Positions 14,667 through 24,920 of a stretch of 33,674 nt of DNA are shown here, piece by piece; positions within the stretch are counted from its first letter, which is position 1, and every line of letters begins with the position of its first letter. This DNA comes from Anaerolineae bacterium. Its GTDB lineage: Bacteria; Chloroflexota; Anaerolineae; Aggregatilineales; Phototrophicaceae. The notes beneath the pieces are model-generated. The model was not told the DNA's origin. It searched no databases and saw nothing but the letters and a program-made list of their open reading frames with translations. The position numbers and the translations under genes are program-made. The stretch spans positions 71,427 to 105,100 of the forward strand of contig JAPKMO010000001.1 of the NCBI GenBank assembly GCA_026645945.1, in the 5' to 3' direction.

Positions 14667-16382
14667 ATGGTTATCTCCAGAACGGTTCCGCCCGACATCG
14701 AAATCGCTCAGAGCGCCAACCTCCTGCACATTAACAAAATCGCCGAACAGCTTGGACTCGACCCCGATACTGACCTCGAACACTACGGCAAGTACATGGC
14801 GAAAATCAACCTGGAAGTGCTTGACCGGCTGAAAGGCCGTCCAGACGCTAAGTATGTGGATGTGACGGCCATCACGCCCACCCCGCTGGGCGAGGGCAAG
14901 TCCACCACGCTGGTTGGGCTGGGGCAGGCGATGAAACACATCGGCAGGCGCGCCGTCATCACCATCCGCCAGCCGTCGCAGGGGCCGACTTTCGGTATCA
15001 AAGGCGGCGCGGCAGGCGGTGGTTACAGCCAGATCGTGCCGATGGAAAACTTCAACCTGCACCTGACCGGCGACATCCACGCCATCACCGCCGCGCATAA
15101 TCTGATCGCGGCTATGATTGACAACCATCTGTATCACGGCAACGCGCTGAACCTGGACATGCACAATATCGTCTGGCGGCGCGTGGTAGACCTGAACGAC
15201 CGGGCGCTGCGGAATGTGATCGTCGGCCTGGGCGAAAAAGCCGACGGCATCCCCCGGCAGACCGGCTTTGACATCACGGTTGCTTCGGAAATCATGGCGA
15301 TCCTGGCGCTGACGACTTCGCTGGAAGACCTGCGGGCGCGCATCGGCAGGATGGTCATTGGCTACGACAAGGACAAAAAGCCGGTCACGGTCGAAGACCT
15401 GAAGGCCGCCGGCGCGGCGACTGTGCTGCTGCGGGACGCCATCAAGCCGACGCTGATGCAGACGCTCGAAAACACGCCGGCGATGGTACACTGCGGCCCG
15501 TTCGCCAACATCGCGCATGGCAACTCGTCGGTGCTGGCGGATATGATCGCCGTTAAGTGCGCCGACTATGTGATTACCGAGTCGGGGTTTGGCGCGGACA
15601 TCGGCGCGGAAAAGTTTTTCGACATCAAGTGCCGCGCTTCTGGCCTGCGCCCGAACGCGGCGGTGCTGGTTGTGACCGTCCGCGCGCTGAAGGCCCATAC
15701 TGGTAAATATAAGGTTGTCCCCGGCAAACCGCTCGACCCCGGCCTGATAAGCGAAAACGTGGCCGACGTGGAAGCAGGCGCGGTGAATATGGTACGCCAC
15801 CTGGAAAACATGCGGAAGTTCGGGGTGAACCCGGTGGTCGCTATCAATTCGTTTGCCACCGATACAGATTCGGAAATTCAAGTTATCAAAGAAATCGCTC
15901 TGGCAGCCGGCGCAACCGGCGTTTCGGTGGCGCGCCACTGGGCCGAAGGCGGCGAGGGCGCGACGGAACTGGCCGAAATGGTGGTGGATGCCTGCGACCG
16001 GCCTAACGATTTTCGCTTCTTGTATCCGGTGGACTGGCCGATTAAAAAGAAGATCGAAACCATCGCCGCCGAAATCTACCGCGCCGACGGCGTGGACTAC
16101 ACGCCGGAAGCCGATAAACAGATCGAGTCGTTCGAGAAAAACGGATTCGGCGGCCTGCCGATCTGCATGGCGAAAACGCATCTCAGCTTCACCGCCGAGC
16201 CGTCGGTGAAAGGCGCGCCGACGGGTTTCCGTCTACCAGTGCGGGAAGTGCGGGCTTCGGTGGGGGCAGGGTTCATTTACCCGCTGTGCGGCGAGATGCG
16301 AACCATGCCCGGCCTGCCGAAAAGCCCGGCGGCAGAAAATGTGGACATTGATGATGAAGGGCAGGTCGTCGGCCTGTTCTAA
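14667..16382 (+). CDS. fhs: Formate-tetrahydrofolate ligase
   Basis: The enzyme makes 10-formyl-THF from formate, THF and ATP, feeding one-carbon metabolism or the Wood-Ljungdahl methyl branch. The ~571 residues match the family length (about 555-560 plus a short extension). Visible motifs are the ATP-binding PTPLGEGKSTT near 71, RQPSQGPTFGIKGGAAGGGY near 101, LTGDIHAI, GFDITVASEIMAI, AHGNSSVLAD, ESGFGADIGAEKF and GEMRTMPGLPK near the C-terminus. A GTG at 14658 opens the longest frame, but ATG 14667 has AGGTG about six bases upstream and is preferred. It appears monocistronic here, with no folD or acetyl-CoA synthase genes nearby, so an autotrophic role cannot be argued from this window. Confidence 0.95.
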   Translation: MVISRTVPPDIEIAQSANLLHINKIAEQLGLDPDTDLEHYGKYMAKINLEVLDRLKGRPDAKYVDVTAITPTPLGEGKSTTLVGLGQAMKHIGRRAVITIRQPSQGPTFGIKGGAAGGGYSQIVPMENFNLHLTGDIHAITAAHNLIAAMIDNHLYHGNALNLDMHNIVWRRVVDLNDRALRNVIVGLGEKADGIPRQTGFDITVASEIMAILALTTSLEDLRARIGRMVIGYDKDKKPVTVEDLKAAGAATVLLRDAIKPTLMQTLENTPAMVHCGPFANIAHGNSSVLADMIAVKCADYVITESGFGADIGAEKFFDIKCRASGLRPNAAVLVVTVRALKAHTGKYKVVPGKPLDPGLISENVADVEAGAVNMVRHLENMRKFGVNPVVAINSFATDTDSEIQVIKEIALAAGATGVSVARHWAEGGEGATELAEMVVDACDRPNDFRFLYPVDWPIKKKIETIAAEIYRADGVDYTPEADKQIESFEKNGFGGLPICMAKTHLSFTAEPSVKGAPTGFRLPVREVRASVGAGFIYPLCGEMRTMPGLPKSPAAENVDIDDEGQVVGLF

Positions 16383-16396
16383 GGCGATATTCAGCG

Positions 16397-16421
16397 GGGG
16401 CGGGCGAACCGGACTCGCCCC
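16397..16421. repeat. REP-like palindrome after fhs
   Basis: GGGCGA (16402-16407) and TCGCCC (16415-16420) pair around seven bases, inside GGGGCGGG...GGACTCGCCCC. The skeleton matches the hairpin at 11344-11367 read on the other strand. It possibly helps to end fhs transcription. Confidence 0.5.
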
Positions 16422-16440
16422 TGTTAAATTCTGTTTGTGC

Positions 16441-16457
16441 AAGCTTTAGCAAAGCTT
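16441..16457 (+). terminator. Short hairpin downstream of fhs
   Basis: AAGCTTT (16441-16447) and AAAGCTT (16451-16457) form a perfect 7-bp stem with a three-base loop. No T run follows, so termination is uncertain. Confidence 0.35.
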
Positions 16458-16529
16458 AACCTGCGCTGCGCTGGGCGATAAAAACCGATGTTTATCATGC
16501 CTGTCTTTCGGTACGGTAGGGGAGCAGGC

Positions 16530-17363
16530 ATGTCCGGTGTTTTACTCCAGTTTGTGCATATCAGCGACACACATCTTCTGAAACCAGGGCAGGCGCTTGA
16601 TTTTGGCGACATCGGGCCGGAGTGGGTCGAATATGCCCGGCAGGTGCTGGCGCTGCGGCATGATGCCGCAGCGGTTGTAACTACCCTGGTGCGGGAAATT
16701 AACTCGCTGCCGGCGCGGTTGGACTTCGTGCTGCATACCGGCGACGTGGCCGGCCAACCGCAAAGCCCGGACGATTACGACATAATGGCGCGCTGGCTGG
16801 GGCAGATCAACTACCCCTTATTTTATCTGCCGGGCAACCATGATGATGCCGACGGCGTGCGGCGGCTGCTAAATGGCGCTGCAACACCCGAGACGCTGGA
16901 TTATACGTTCGAATGCAACGGCGTGCAGATCGTTTGCCTGGATAGTAATCATTCTGCTGTTCCACATGGCGGCGGCTTGGATGACCGCCAGTTAACCTGG
17001 CTGGAAAGCATCTGTGCGGCGCAGGATGATCGCCCGCTGGTGGTTTCGCTGCATCACCATCCCATTCCCCTGGGTGTTCCCTGGCTGGATGCTTTAGCTC
17101 TGTCCAACGGCGACGACCTGCACCGGATTCTGCTGCTAGCGCGCGCCCGCCTGCGGGGGGTGTTCTTCGGTCATATTCACTATGGCATTGATGTTTTGCG
17201 CGATGGTATCCTTTACAGCAGCGCGCCGGGCGCGTGGTATCAGTTTTCCGGCTGGCCGGGCTGGGCGACGCCTGCGCTGGATGATCGCGCCAGCCCCGGT
17301 TTTAGCGTGGTAACGATCACCCGCGACCGGACATTCGTTCGCCGTCATTTTTATCGAGTATAG
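16530..17363 (+). CDS. Calcineurin-like metallophosphoesterase (CpdA-like)
   Basis: The 277-residue protein has the complete dinuclear-metal signature set: HISDTHL (10-16), HTGD (69-72), GNHD (102-105), HHHP (175-178) and GHIH (214-217). This is the arrangement of class-III cyclic-nucleotide phosphodiesterases (CpdA/Icc) and related phosphoesterases. The longest frame begins at 16488, but GGGGAG (16519-16524) five bases before ATG 16530 marks the real start. It has no signal peptide and is presumably cytoplasmic. Three bases separate its stop from the start of a GT4 glycosyltransferase, so the two are co-transcribed. That partner makes a role in sugar-nucleotide or envelope precursor metabolism as plausible as cAMP hydrolysis. 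Confidence 0.85.
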   Translation: MSGVLLQFVHISDTHLLKPGQALDFGDIGPEWVEYARQVLALRHDAAAVVTTLVREINSLPARLDFVLHTGDVAGQPQSPDDYDIMARWLGQINYPLFYLPGNHDDADGVRRLLNGAATPETLDYTFECNGVQIVCLDSNHSAVPHGGGLDDRQLTWLESICAAQDDRPLVVSLHHHPIPLGVPWLDALALSNGDDLHRILLLARARLRGVFFGHIHYGIDVLRDGILYSSAPGAWYQFSGWPGWATPALDDRASPGFSVVTITRDRTFVRRHFYRV

Positions 17364-17366
17364 TCT

Positions 17367-18767
17367 GTGAGAATCGTCGCCTTTTCGATCAATCCACTTT
17401 TCCCCGAACGTGTGATGGGCGGCGCGCCCAAGCATCTGCAAAACATCGTCGTATACCTGGGCGAACTGGGACACGACGTGCGCGTCTTATGCACTCGGCG
17501 CGAAGACAGCAGCACCCCGTTTAACTGGCATGAGCGCGTTCGGGTGCTGCCGGTGCTGCCATTTAAGCAGCCTTTTCCGCAGCCCTACGCCGCGCCGGCT
17601 TACGACCTGGCGGCAGTCGTCCAGGCGGTTGGCGAACAGCTTGAGGATGCCGACCGCTTTTACATGCACGACGGCGAGTTTTTGTTCCCGTATGCTTACC
17701 AGCACGTGCCAACAGTCGTCTCGCTGCGCGATAACGTGTACCCCGAAACGCTGCTGGGCGGTTTTCTGTTCCAGGGTGACCGGCTGGTACTGATTTCGGA
17801 CTATGCCCGCCGTTATTTCGAGCAGACGGTTGGGCGTTTTTTCCCCGGCCTCAGCGACCGTATCATCGTCATCCCCAACGGGATAGACTGGCAGAAATTC
17901 AAACTTACCCCGCCGGGCCGCATCCTCGACATCATTCCGGTTGACCCGGAAGGGGATGTCATCGTGCTGCACCCGCACAGGCCGGAAGAGACAAAAGGCA
18001 TTCGCCAGACGATTGCCGTTGTGGATTTGCTGGTGCATAAATATCGGATTGAGCGGATCAAAACGCTTGTCCCGAAGTGGCTCGACCTGGGGTTTTCCGG
18101 GGAACTGCGCGACTTTTACCGGCAGATCGAAGGTGAAATCGCCGCGCGCGGACTGTCCGACCACTTTGTTTTCCACGACTGGATTCCGCAGGAGTTGATG
18201 CCGGAGTATTACAGTCTGGGGCGCGTGACGCTGGCACTGGGGAACTTTGTCGAGTCGTTCGGTAACGCCCCTTACGAATCGTTCGGCTGCGGCACGCCGG
18301 CCATCACCAGCCGGGTTTCGACGCACCGCGAACTGCTGCCCGATGAACTGGCCTATAAAGTGGATTTTGACGATGCGGAAACTGCCGCAGGACTGGCGGC
18401 GGCTGTTGTGACCGAGGGACAGCGTACCCCGCCAGAGACGCTGGCGTACCTGCACCAGCATTATGCGGTGGAGCGCCAGCTTGAAAGGTATGCTGAAGTT
18501 ATCCTGAACGCGCGGTCCGCCAGCCCGCTGCCGTACCGGCTTCAGCCTATCCATGAGCAGACGCGCTTTAAAATGCCGGTCTGGTGTTATGCGGCGGAGC
18601 GGGGTATTTACCATGATTTCCGCGCCGACTACCGCCCGATTGAAAGCCTGGTACAGTTAACAACACGTTGGCCGGAAGGCTTCACCATTATCGAGGCTGC
18701 CAGCGCAGGTGTCAGTCGTGAACAGGTGATGTCCTGGTATCGAGATGGCTATCTGTACCCGTCCTAG
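17367..18767 (+). CDS. GT4-family glycosyltransferase with a helix-turn-helix-like C-terminal tail
   Basis: This 466-residue GT-B glycosyltransferase starts at GTG three bases after the phosphoesterase stop. The N-terminal acceptor-domain loop is NPLFPERVMGGAPKHLQN (about 9-26). The C-terminal nucleotide-sugar domain has IPNGIDWQKF, HPHRPEETKGI, and the EX7E motif in ESFGNAPYESFGCGTP. The acceptor and donor are unknown; such enzymes build surface glycans or glycolipids on the inner membrane face. After the usual end of the fold, about the last 50 residues are extra. The final part (FTIIEAASAGVSREQVMSWYR, then DGYLYPS) resembles the small helix-turn-helix of MerR/excisionase-type proteins, which is unusual in this family. 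The stop codon overlaps the stop of the convergent kinase gene in the palindrome CTAG. Confidence 0.83.
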   Translation: MRIVAFSINPLFPERVMGGAPKHLQNIVVYLGELGHDVRVLCTRREDSSTPFNWHERVRVLPVLPFKQPFPQPYAAPAYDLAAVVQAVGEQLEDADRFYMHDGEFLFPYAYQHVPTVVSLRDNVYPETLLGGFLFQGDRLVLISDYARRYFEQTVGRFFPGLSDRIIVIPNGIDWQKFKLTPPGRILDIIPVDPEGDVIVLHPHRPEETKGIRQTIAVVDLLVHKYRIERIKTLVPKWLDLGFSGELRDFYRQIEGEIAARGLSDHFVFHDWIPQELMPEYYSLGRVTLALGNFVESFGNAPYESFGCGTPAITSRVSTHRELLPDELAYKVDFDDAETAAGLAAAVVTEGQRTPPETLAYLHQHYAVERQLERYAEVILNARSASPLPYRLQPIHEQTRFKMPVWCYAAERGIYHDFRADYRPIESLVQLTTRWPEGFTIIEAASAGVSREQVMSWYRDGYLYPS

Positions 18768-19852
18768 ATTGCCAATCGTACCGAAATCGTCGTCCCCTGG
18801 TTGGGCGCGCTTTGAATGCTGAGTTCCCCGCCGTGCAGTTCGGCCAGCCGCCGGGCAATGATTAAACCCAGGCCGAGTCCCTGCTGCTCGTAGACTGCGC
18901 GCTCGAACTGCATGTAAGCGCCGACGCTGGCGATCTGTTCTGCCGACATCCCGCGTCCCGAATCGCTGATTTGCAGGATGAAGTACCCATCCTCGCGGCG
19001 GGTTGTGGCGCGCACAGTCGTTCCCGGCTGGGAGAACTTGAAGGCATTGTCCAGCAGCTCGACCGCTATTTTTTCCAGGCTGTCCGCGTAGATGCGAACC
19101 TCGGCGTTACAAACGTCCATTTCCAGGTCGGCAGTCCGGTCGGCATCGGCGGCTTTGTTTTGGGCGGCGGCAGTGATAATGTCCCGCGACTCGATTGGCG
19201 GCGCGCTGCGCGCGTCGGCAACTCGCCGGGGGTCGGTCATCATCAGTTCGATCTGCGCGTAAACCAGGTAGTTTTCGATCAGATGATACAGCCGCATCCC
19301 CGACCGGTAAATGGCTTCGACCATGTTGTGCGCCTGGTTTGGCTCGAAGTTCTCGAAGTCCATAAGCAGGATTTCGGAGTAACCGATGATGCCGGTCAGC
19401 GGCGTTCGCAGCTCGTGGGGTAGGGCGCAGATGATGTTGCCGCGCAGGTTGTTCATCTTCTGTTCGTATTCTTTGGCGATGGAATCGCGCCGTTCGATGC
19501 GCGCCCCAACGGCGGCCAGCAGCTCGCCGGCGGTGAACGGTTTGACCAGATAATCGTCCGCGCCCAGCTCCATGCCTTTACGCATGTCGGCGCGGTCGGC
19601 CTTAGCGGTGAGGAACATAAAGGGGATGTTGGTCGTTTCGGCGCGCTCCCTCAGTTTTAACAGGACGCCGTAGCCGTTTAATTCTGGCATCATGATGTCG
19701 CAGATGATGAGATCGGGAATGTAGTCCTGGGCGATTTCGACCCCCGTGCGCCCGTTTTCCGCGCCGCGCACGTCGAAGCCCTCTAATTCCAGCGTCTCTA
19801 CGACATTTTCGAGGATGGCGCGTTCGTCTTCGATCACGAGAATTTTGGTCAT
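18764..19852 (-). CDS. Receiver domain-histidine kinase hybrid
   Basis: The 362-residue protein starts with a CheY-like receiver domain (about 1-120; acidic pair E8-D9, phospho-acceptor Asp52 in CDIMMPE, Thr82 in LTAKAD, Lys104 in LVKPF). A coiled linker leads to a HisKA dimerisation domain (His146 in LPHELRTPLTG) and a HATPase_c domain with the N box (ELLDNAFKFS), G1 (ISDSGRGMS) and G2 (GLGLGLII). No membrane or sensor domain is present, so it is a soluble kinase probably controlled through phosphorylation of its own receiver by another kinase. No separate response regulator is adjacent. The reading direction is opposite to both neighbours, and its stop codon overlaps that of the glycosyltransferase. 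Confidence 0.92.
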   Translation of the reverse strand: MTKILVIEDERAILENVVETLELEGFDVRGAENGRTGVEIAQDYIPDLIICDIMMPELNGYGVLLKLRERAETTNIPFMFLTAKADRADMRKGMELGADDYLVKPFTAGELLAAVGARIERRDSIAKEYEQKMNNLRGNIICALPHELRTPLTGIIGYSEILLMDFENFEPNQAHNMVEAIYRSGMRLYHLIENYLVYAQIELMMTDPRRVADARSAPPIESRDIITAAAQNKAADADRTADLEMDVCNAEVRIYADSLEKIAVELLDNAFKFSQPGTTVRATTRREDGYFILQISDSGRGMSAEQIASVGAYMQFERAVYEQQGLGLGLIIARRLAELHGGELSIQSAPNQGTTISVRLAI

Positions 19853-19959
19853 GGCGGTCTATAAAATCTGCTTTTATATATGGCAGACTTCTCCTCCCTA
19901 ATATGCATTGTAGCAGTGAGCGGCGTTACAGAAGCTAAAGGTTTTGCCTTAAGGGTCGG

Positions 19960-19989
19960 TTGGGGTATTTTTCACTTTTTGTTTATAAT
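19960..19989 (+). promoter_or_regulatory. Promoter of the GH2 gene
   Basis: TTGGGG (19960-19965), an 18-base spacer and a perfect TATAAT (19984-19989) lie about 35 bases before the GH2 start. The gap 19853-20024 to the divergent kinase gene shows no LacI-type operator like those at 12757 and 30975. Confidence 0.5.
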
Positions 19990-20024
19990 CGGGCTGTTTT
20001 GTCCAGCTGCAATTTGTATAGTAT

Positions 20025-22256
20025 ATGAGGATGCCCAACTTGAGAACCCTTGCGCCTTTCAATGATGATTGGCTGTTTTGCCCCGGCGATGTGGATGCTC
20101 GGACGCCAGATTCGTCGTTCCAGGTGGTGACGCTGCCGCATACCAACATTGTGCTGCCGCACCACAACTTTGATAACGCCGAGTACCAGTTCATTTCGAC
20201 CTATCGCAAACGTTTCCGCCTGCCGGAAGCGCGCGATGGCCGCCGCGTGTACGTGGATTTTGACGGCGCGATGATTGCCTGCGAGGTATTCTTGAACGGG
20301 CAAAAGGTTGGCGAAAATGAAGGCGGCTACACGCCGTTTTCCTTCGACCTGACCGACCATCTGAACGAAAACGGCGATAACCTGCTGGTTGTGCGCCTCG
20401 ACTCGACCGAACGCCCGGACATCCCGCCCTACGGTGGGGTGGTGGATTACCTGACTTTCGGCGGCATTTATCGTGATGTGCGGCTGCGCTACGTCGAGCC
20501 GGTGCATATTGATAAAGTGTTCGCGCGGGCAAAAGATACGCTGACCGAAAACGCGGTGGTCGAAATTGATGTGACAGTGAAAAATCAGTCTGCCGGCCTT
20601 CAGAAAGTGTGGGTGTGGGCTGTTGTTTCCGAACTTGTAAAGTTCAGAGGCGAACTGACTCCCGCCACGTCGCGTCTGTTTGACGGCCAGGTGGTCGAGC
20701 TTGAGGCGGGAAGTGAACAGACGATCACCGTGTCTGGCCTTTGGGAGGAGCCTCAACTATGGACGCCGGAGCATCCCAATCTGTACGAAGTCGAAGTGCG
20801 GCTGACAAACCAGGACAGCAGCCAGCGTATGGACACGATATTCGAGAAGTTTGGCTTCCGCGAGGCGGTGTTCCGCGACGACGGTTTTTACCTCAACGGT
20901 GAAAAGATCAAACTGCGCGGGTTGAACCGCCACCAGACCTACCCGTACATCGGCGCGGCTGCGCCGGCACGGTTGCAGCGCAAGGATGCCGACATCATCA
21001 AATACGAACTGGGCTGCAATATCGTCCGCACTTCGCATTATCCGCAGTCGCCGCATTTTCTCGACCGCTGTGACGAAATCGGCCTGCTGGTGTTCGAGGA
21101 AATTCCCGGCTGGCAGCACATCGGCGACCAGGACTGGCAGGGCATCAGCCTGCGGGATGTGCGGGCCATGATCGAACGCGACCGCAACCACCCCTCGATT
21201 GTGCTGTGGGGTGTTCGCATCAATGAATCAATGGACAACGAAGCCTTCTACACCGCGACAAACGCCCTAGCGCACAAACTCGACCCGACGCGGCAGACCG
21301 GCGGCGTGCGGTATTTCCAGAGCAGCCAGTTTTTGGAGGATGTGTTCACCTTCAACGACTTTTCCAACAGTGTGCAGGAGCCGGAACATACGCCGCATCT
21401 GGTGACGGAGTTTAACGGGCATATGTTCCCGACCAAATCCTGGGATCAGGAGGAGCGTCAGCTTGAACACGCCCTGCGCCATGCGCGGATTCAGGACAAA
21501 GCGGCAGGCATGGACAACGTGACCGGCGCGATTGGCTGGTGTGCCTTCGATTACAACACGCACCGTGAGTTTGGGTCGGGCGACAGAATATGTTATCACG
21601 GCGTTTCGGACATCTTCCGCCTGCCGAAGTTCGCCGCTTATTTTTACGAAAGCCAGCTAGATCCGGCGGTGCGCCCGGTGCTGCGCCCGGCCACCTTCTG
21701 GACGATGGGCGACCGCAGCGAGGGGGGCGTCAATCCGCTGGTGATTTTCTCCAACTGTGACGAGGTGGAAGTGTTTTTTGGTGATGAGCGTTTTGGCCGC
21801 TTCCAGCCCGACCGTCAGGAGTTCCCGCATCTGCCGCATCCCCCGTTCCAGATATGGGGCTTGAACTTGCTGTGGGGCGGTCACAAGTTTGACGACCTGC
21901 GCGTGGTCGGTTATGTAAACGGGCAGGCGGTGATCGAACAGCAGATCGAGGCTGATGGCGTGCCGCGCGCGCTGGTGCTGGAAGCCGATGATGCCGAACT
22001 GAACGCCGACGGCGCGGACATGACGCGGCTGGTGTTCAAAATTGTGGACAAATATGGCAACCGCCTGCCGTATACCAATCAGGTTGTGTCGTTTGAAATT
22101 GAAGGCCCGGCGGAACTGATTGGCGAAAACCCGTTTGCGCTGATGGGTGGGCAGGCCGCGCTGTATGTGAAGGCCGGGCGCGAACCCGGCGCGGTCACGG
22201 TGCGGGCGACCACGCCGCGCCTGGAAGCGGCGTCGGTGACGATCAACGTGAAATAA
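20025..22256 (+). CDS. Glycoside hydrolase family 2 protein (beta-galactosidase-like)
   Basis: The 743-residue cytoplasmic protein (no signal peptide) has the GH2 order: sugar-binding jelly-roll (about 10-160, with VYVDFDGAMIACEVFLNG and GGIYRDVRLR), immunoglobulin-like domain (about 165-275), TIM barrel (about 280-560; FYLNGEKIKLRGLNRHQ, CNIVRTSHYPQS, FEEIPGWQ), then a linker domain and a terminal Ig-like domain (about 650-743). The acid/base is probably Glu401 in LWGVRINESMDN and the nucleophile Glu462 in LVTEFNGH. The usual WSxGNE motif is altered to WGxxINE, so the specificity may differ from classical LacZ (beta-galactosidase, glucuronidase or mannosidase are all possible). ATG 20025 and ATG 20031 are both candidate starts and neither has a good ribosome-binding site. 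It precedes a glycerol-use cluster. Confidence 0.86.
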   Translation: MRMPNLRTLAPFNDDWLFCPGDVDARTPDSSFQVVTLPHTNIVLPHHNFDNAEYQFISTYRKRFRLPEARDGRRVYVDFDGAMIACEVFLNGQKVGENEGGYTPFSFDLTDHLNENGDNLLVVRLDSTERPDIPPYGGVVDYLTFGGIYRDVRLRYVEPVHIDKVFARAKDTLTENAVVEIDVTVKNQSAGLQKVWVWAVVSELVKFRGELTPATSRLFDGQVVELEAGSEQTITVSGLWEEPQLWTPEHPNLYEVEVRLTNQDSSQRMDTIFEKFGFREAVFRDDGFYLNGEKIKLRGLNRHQTYPYIGAAAPARLQRKDADIIKYELGCNIVRTSHYPQSPHFLDRCDEIGLLVFEEIPGWQHIGDQDWQGISLRDVRAMIERDRNHPSIVLWGVRINESMDNEAFYTATNALAHKLDPTRQTGGVRYFQSSQFLEDVFTFNDFSNSVQEPEHTPHLVTEFNGHMFPTKSWDQEERQLEHALRHARIQDKAAGMDNVTGAIGWCAFDYNTHREFGSGDRICYHGVSDIFRLPKFAAYFYESQLDPAVRPVLRPATFWTMGDRSEGGVNPLVIFSNCDEVEVFFGDERFGRFQPDRQEFPHLPHPPFQIWGLNLLWGGHKFDDLRVVGYVNGQAVIEQQIEADGVPRALVLEADDAELNADGADMTRLVFKIVDKYGNRLPYTNQVVSFEIEGPAELIGENPFALMGGQAALYVKAGREPGAVTVRATTPRLEAASVTINVK

Positions 22257-22263
22257 CAGGACG

Positions 22264-22408
22264 AACCGCCAGGACGCACGGAACACCAGGGGGTATGATT
22301 CTTGCTAGTACATCAACAAGATGAGAATGCCTACCTCCGCCAGTGGGCTTAAGCCCACTGGCAGTATACAGATTAAGCTGGTTCATGCACCGGGCGCTCC
22401 TGGCGGTT
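22264..22408. repeat. 145-bp intergenic element with 11-bp inverted ends and a central palindrome
   Basis: AACCGCCAGGA (22264-22274) is inverted exactly as TCCTGGCGGTT (22398-22408). The interval holds the perfect palindrome at 22339-22362 and no gene. No flanking target duplication is evident. It fills most of the 198-bp gap between the GH2 gene and glpK. It could be a MITE-like element or a composite of repeat units. Confidence 0.4.
22339..22362. repeat. Perfect 24-bp palindrome
   Basis: GCCAGTGGGCTT (22339-22350) is followed directly by its exact complement (22351-22362). It is a REP-like sequence, with possible roles in mRNA end formation after the GH2 gene. Confidence 0.7.
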
Positions 22409-22454
22409 TAATGAAAATAATTTCCGGCGTTTTGTTCATTCAGGAAACCACGAT

Positions 22455-23948
<1,494 letters not shown>

Positions 23949-23958
23949 GCGCGACATC

Positions 23959-24864
23959 ATGACCATCCTGGTCGCCGGCCTCATCAATATTGAAATCACG
24001 CTGCGGGTTGAGGCGTTCCCCATTCATTACAACCCCGTCAATTACCCGTTTTTCGGCGTGAACAGCAGCGTATCCGGCGTGGGGTATAACATCGCCAAAG
24101 CGTTGACGGTGCTGGGCGATGACGTGTCTTTCCTGTCGCTGGTGGGCAAAGACCCGGCGCGCACGCTGGCGCGGGAGGCGCTGGCCGCCGACCGCATCCC
24201 CGGCGCGGGCGTGCTGGATGTACTCGACCAGACGCCGCACTCGGTCATCCTCTACGATCAAACCGGGCGGCGGCAGATCAACGTTGATCTGAAGGACATT
24301 CAGGAGCGGGCCTACCCGCAGGATGTGTTTGAAGCGGCGCTGGCCGAATCGTCGCTGGTGATTCCCTGTAACATCAACTTCACCCGGCCATTTTTGCGGC
24401 GCGCCTGGCAGGCCGGTAAAACGATTGCCACCGACGTTCACGCCATCTCCGACCTGGAGGACGCCTATAATGCCGATTACATGCGCTGCGCGAATGTGCT
24501 GTTTATGAGCCACGAGCATTTACCCAACGCGCCGGAAGAATGGGCGCGGAGGGTAGTCAGCCGGTATGGCACAGAAATCGTCGTTGTCGGGTTGGGCGGG
24601 GATGGCGCGCTGCTGGCAGTTAAAAGCGATGGTTTTATGGAGCGTTTCCCCGCCCTTAAAATCCGCCCAATCGTAAACACCATCGGCGCGGGGGACGCGC
24701 TGTTTTCGGCGTTCGTCCATGTGTACAACCGGACGCAAAATCCGTATCAGGCGATGGAGCGGGCGATGGTATTTGCGTCCTATAAAATCGGCGCGACCGG
24801 CGCGGCGGACGGGTTTTTGTCCGCTGCCGAACTGGAGGCGCTGGCGACGGAAATCAAACGTTGA
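23959..24864 (+). CDS. PfkB-family carbohydrate kinase
   Basis: The 301-residue ribokinase-fold protein shows an N-terminal VNSSVSGVGYNIAKALTVLGDDV (substrate-binding glycine region, about 34-56), SLVGKD, and the C-terminal signature NTIGAGDALFSAF, where the Asp of GAGD is the catalytic base. The substrate cannot be fixed from sequence; fructose, tagatose-phosphate, ribose and nucleosides are all used within the family. The longest frame extends back into glpK, but ATG 23959 with GGAG in the glpK tail is the sensible start. Its position between glpK and glpD suggests that it phosphorylates the sugar released together with glycerol, or an intermediate of the GH2 product. Confidence 0.85.
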   Translation: MTILVAGLINIEITLRVEAFPIHYNPVNYPFFGVNSSVSGVGYNIAKALTVLGDDVSFLSLVGKDPARTLAREALAADRIPGAGVLDVLDQTPHSVILYDQTGRRQINVDLKDIQERAYPQDVFEAALAESSLVIPCNINFTRPFLRRAWQAGKTIATDVHAISDLEDAYNADYMRCANVLFMSHEHLPNAPEEWARRVVSRYGTEIVVVGLGGDGALLAVKSDGFMERFPALKIRPIVNTIGAGDALFSAFVHVYNRTQNPYQAMERAMVFASYKIGATGAADGFLSAAELEALATEIKR

Positions 24865-24867
24865 TTT

Positions 24868-24899
24868 GCGGGGGTGGGTTTCAAACCCACCCCTACCGC
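24868..24899. repeat. REP-like palindrome between the PfkB kinase gene and glpD
   Basis: GGGGTGGGTTT (24871-24881) and AAACCCACCCC (24883-24893) are perfect 11-bp arms around one base, with GCGG and CCGC at the outer edges. It fills the gap between two co-directional genes and could stall polymerase or protect the upstream mRNA. Confidence 0.75.
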
Positions 24900-24920
24900 A
24901 GCAATGGAGAAAGGTTCATT

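Noticed and set aside
14643..16181. 512-codon minus-strand open frame opposite fhs
   Set aside because: It is an antisense shadow of a strongly conserved enzyme. Its translation is rich in His, Arg and Val without any known motif, as expected from the reverse strand of GC-rich coding DNA.
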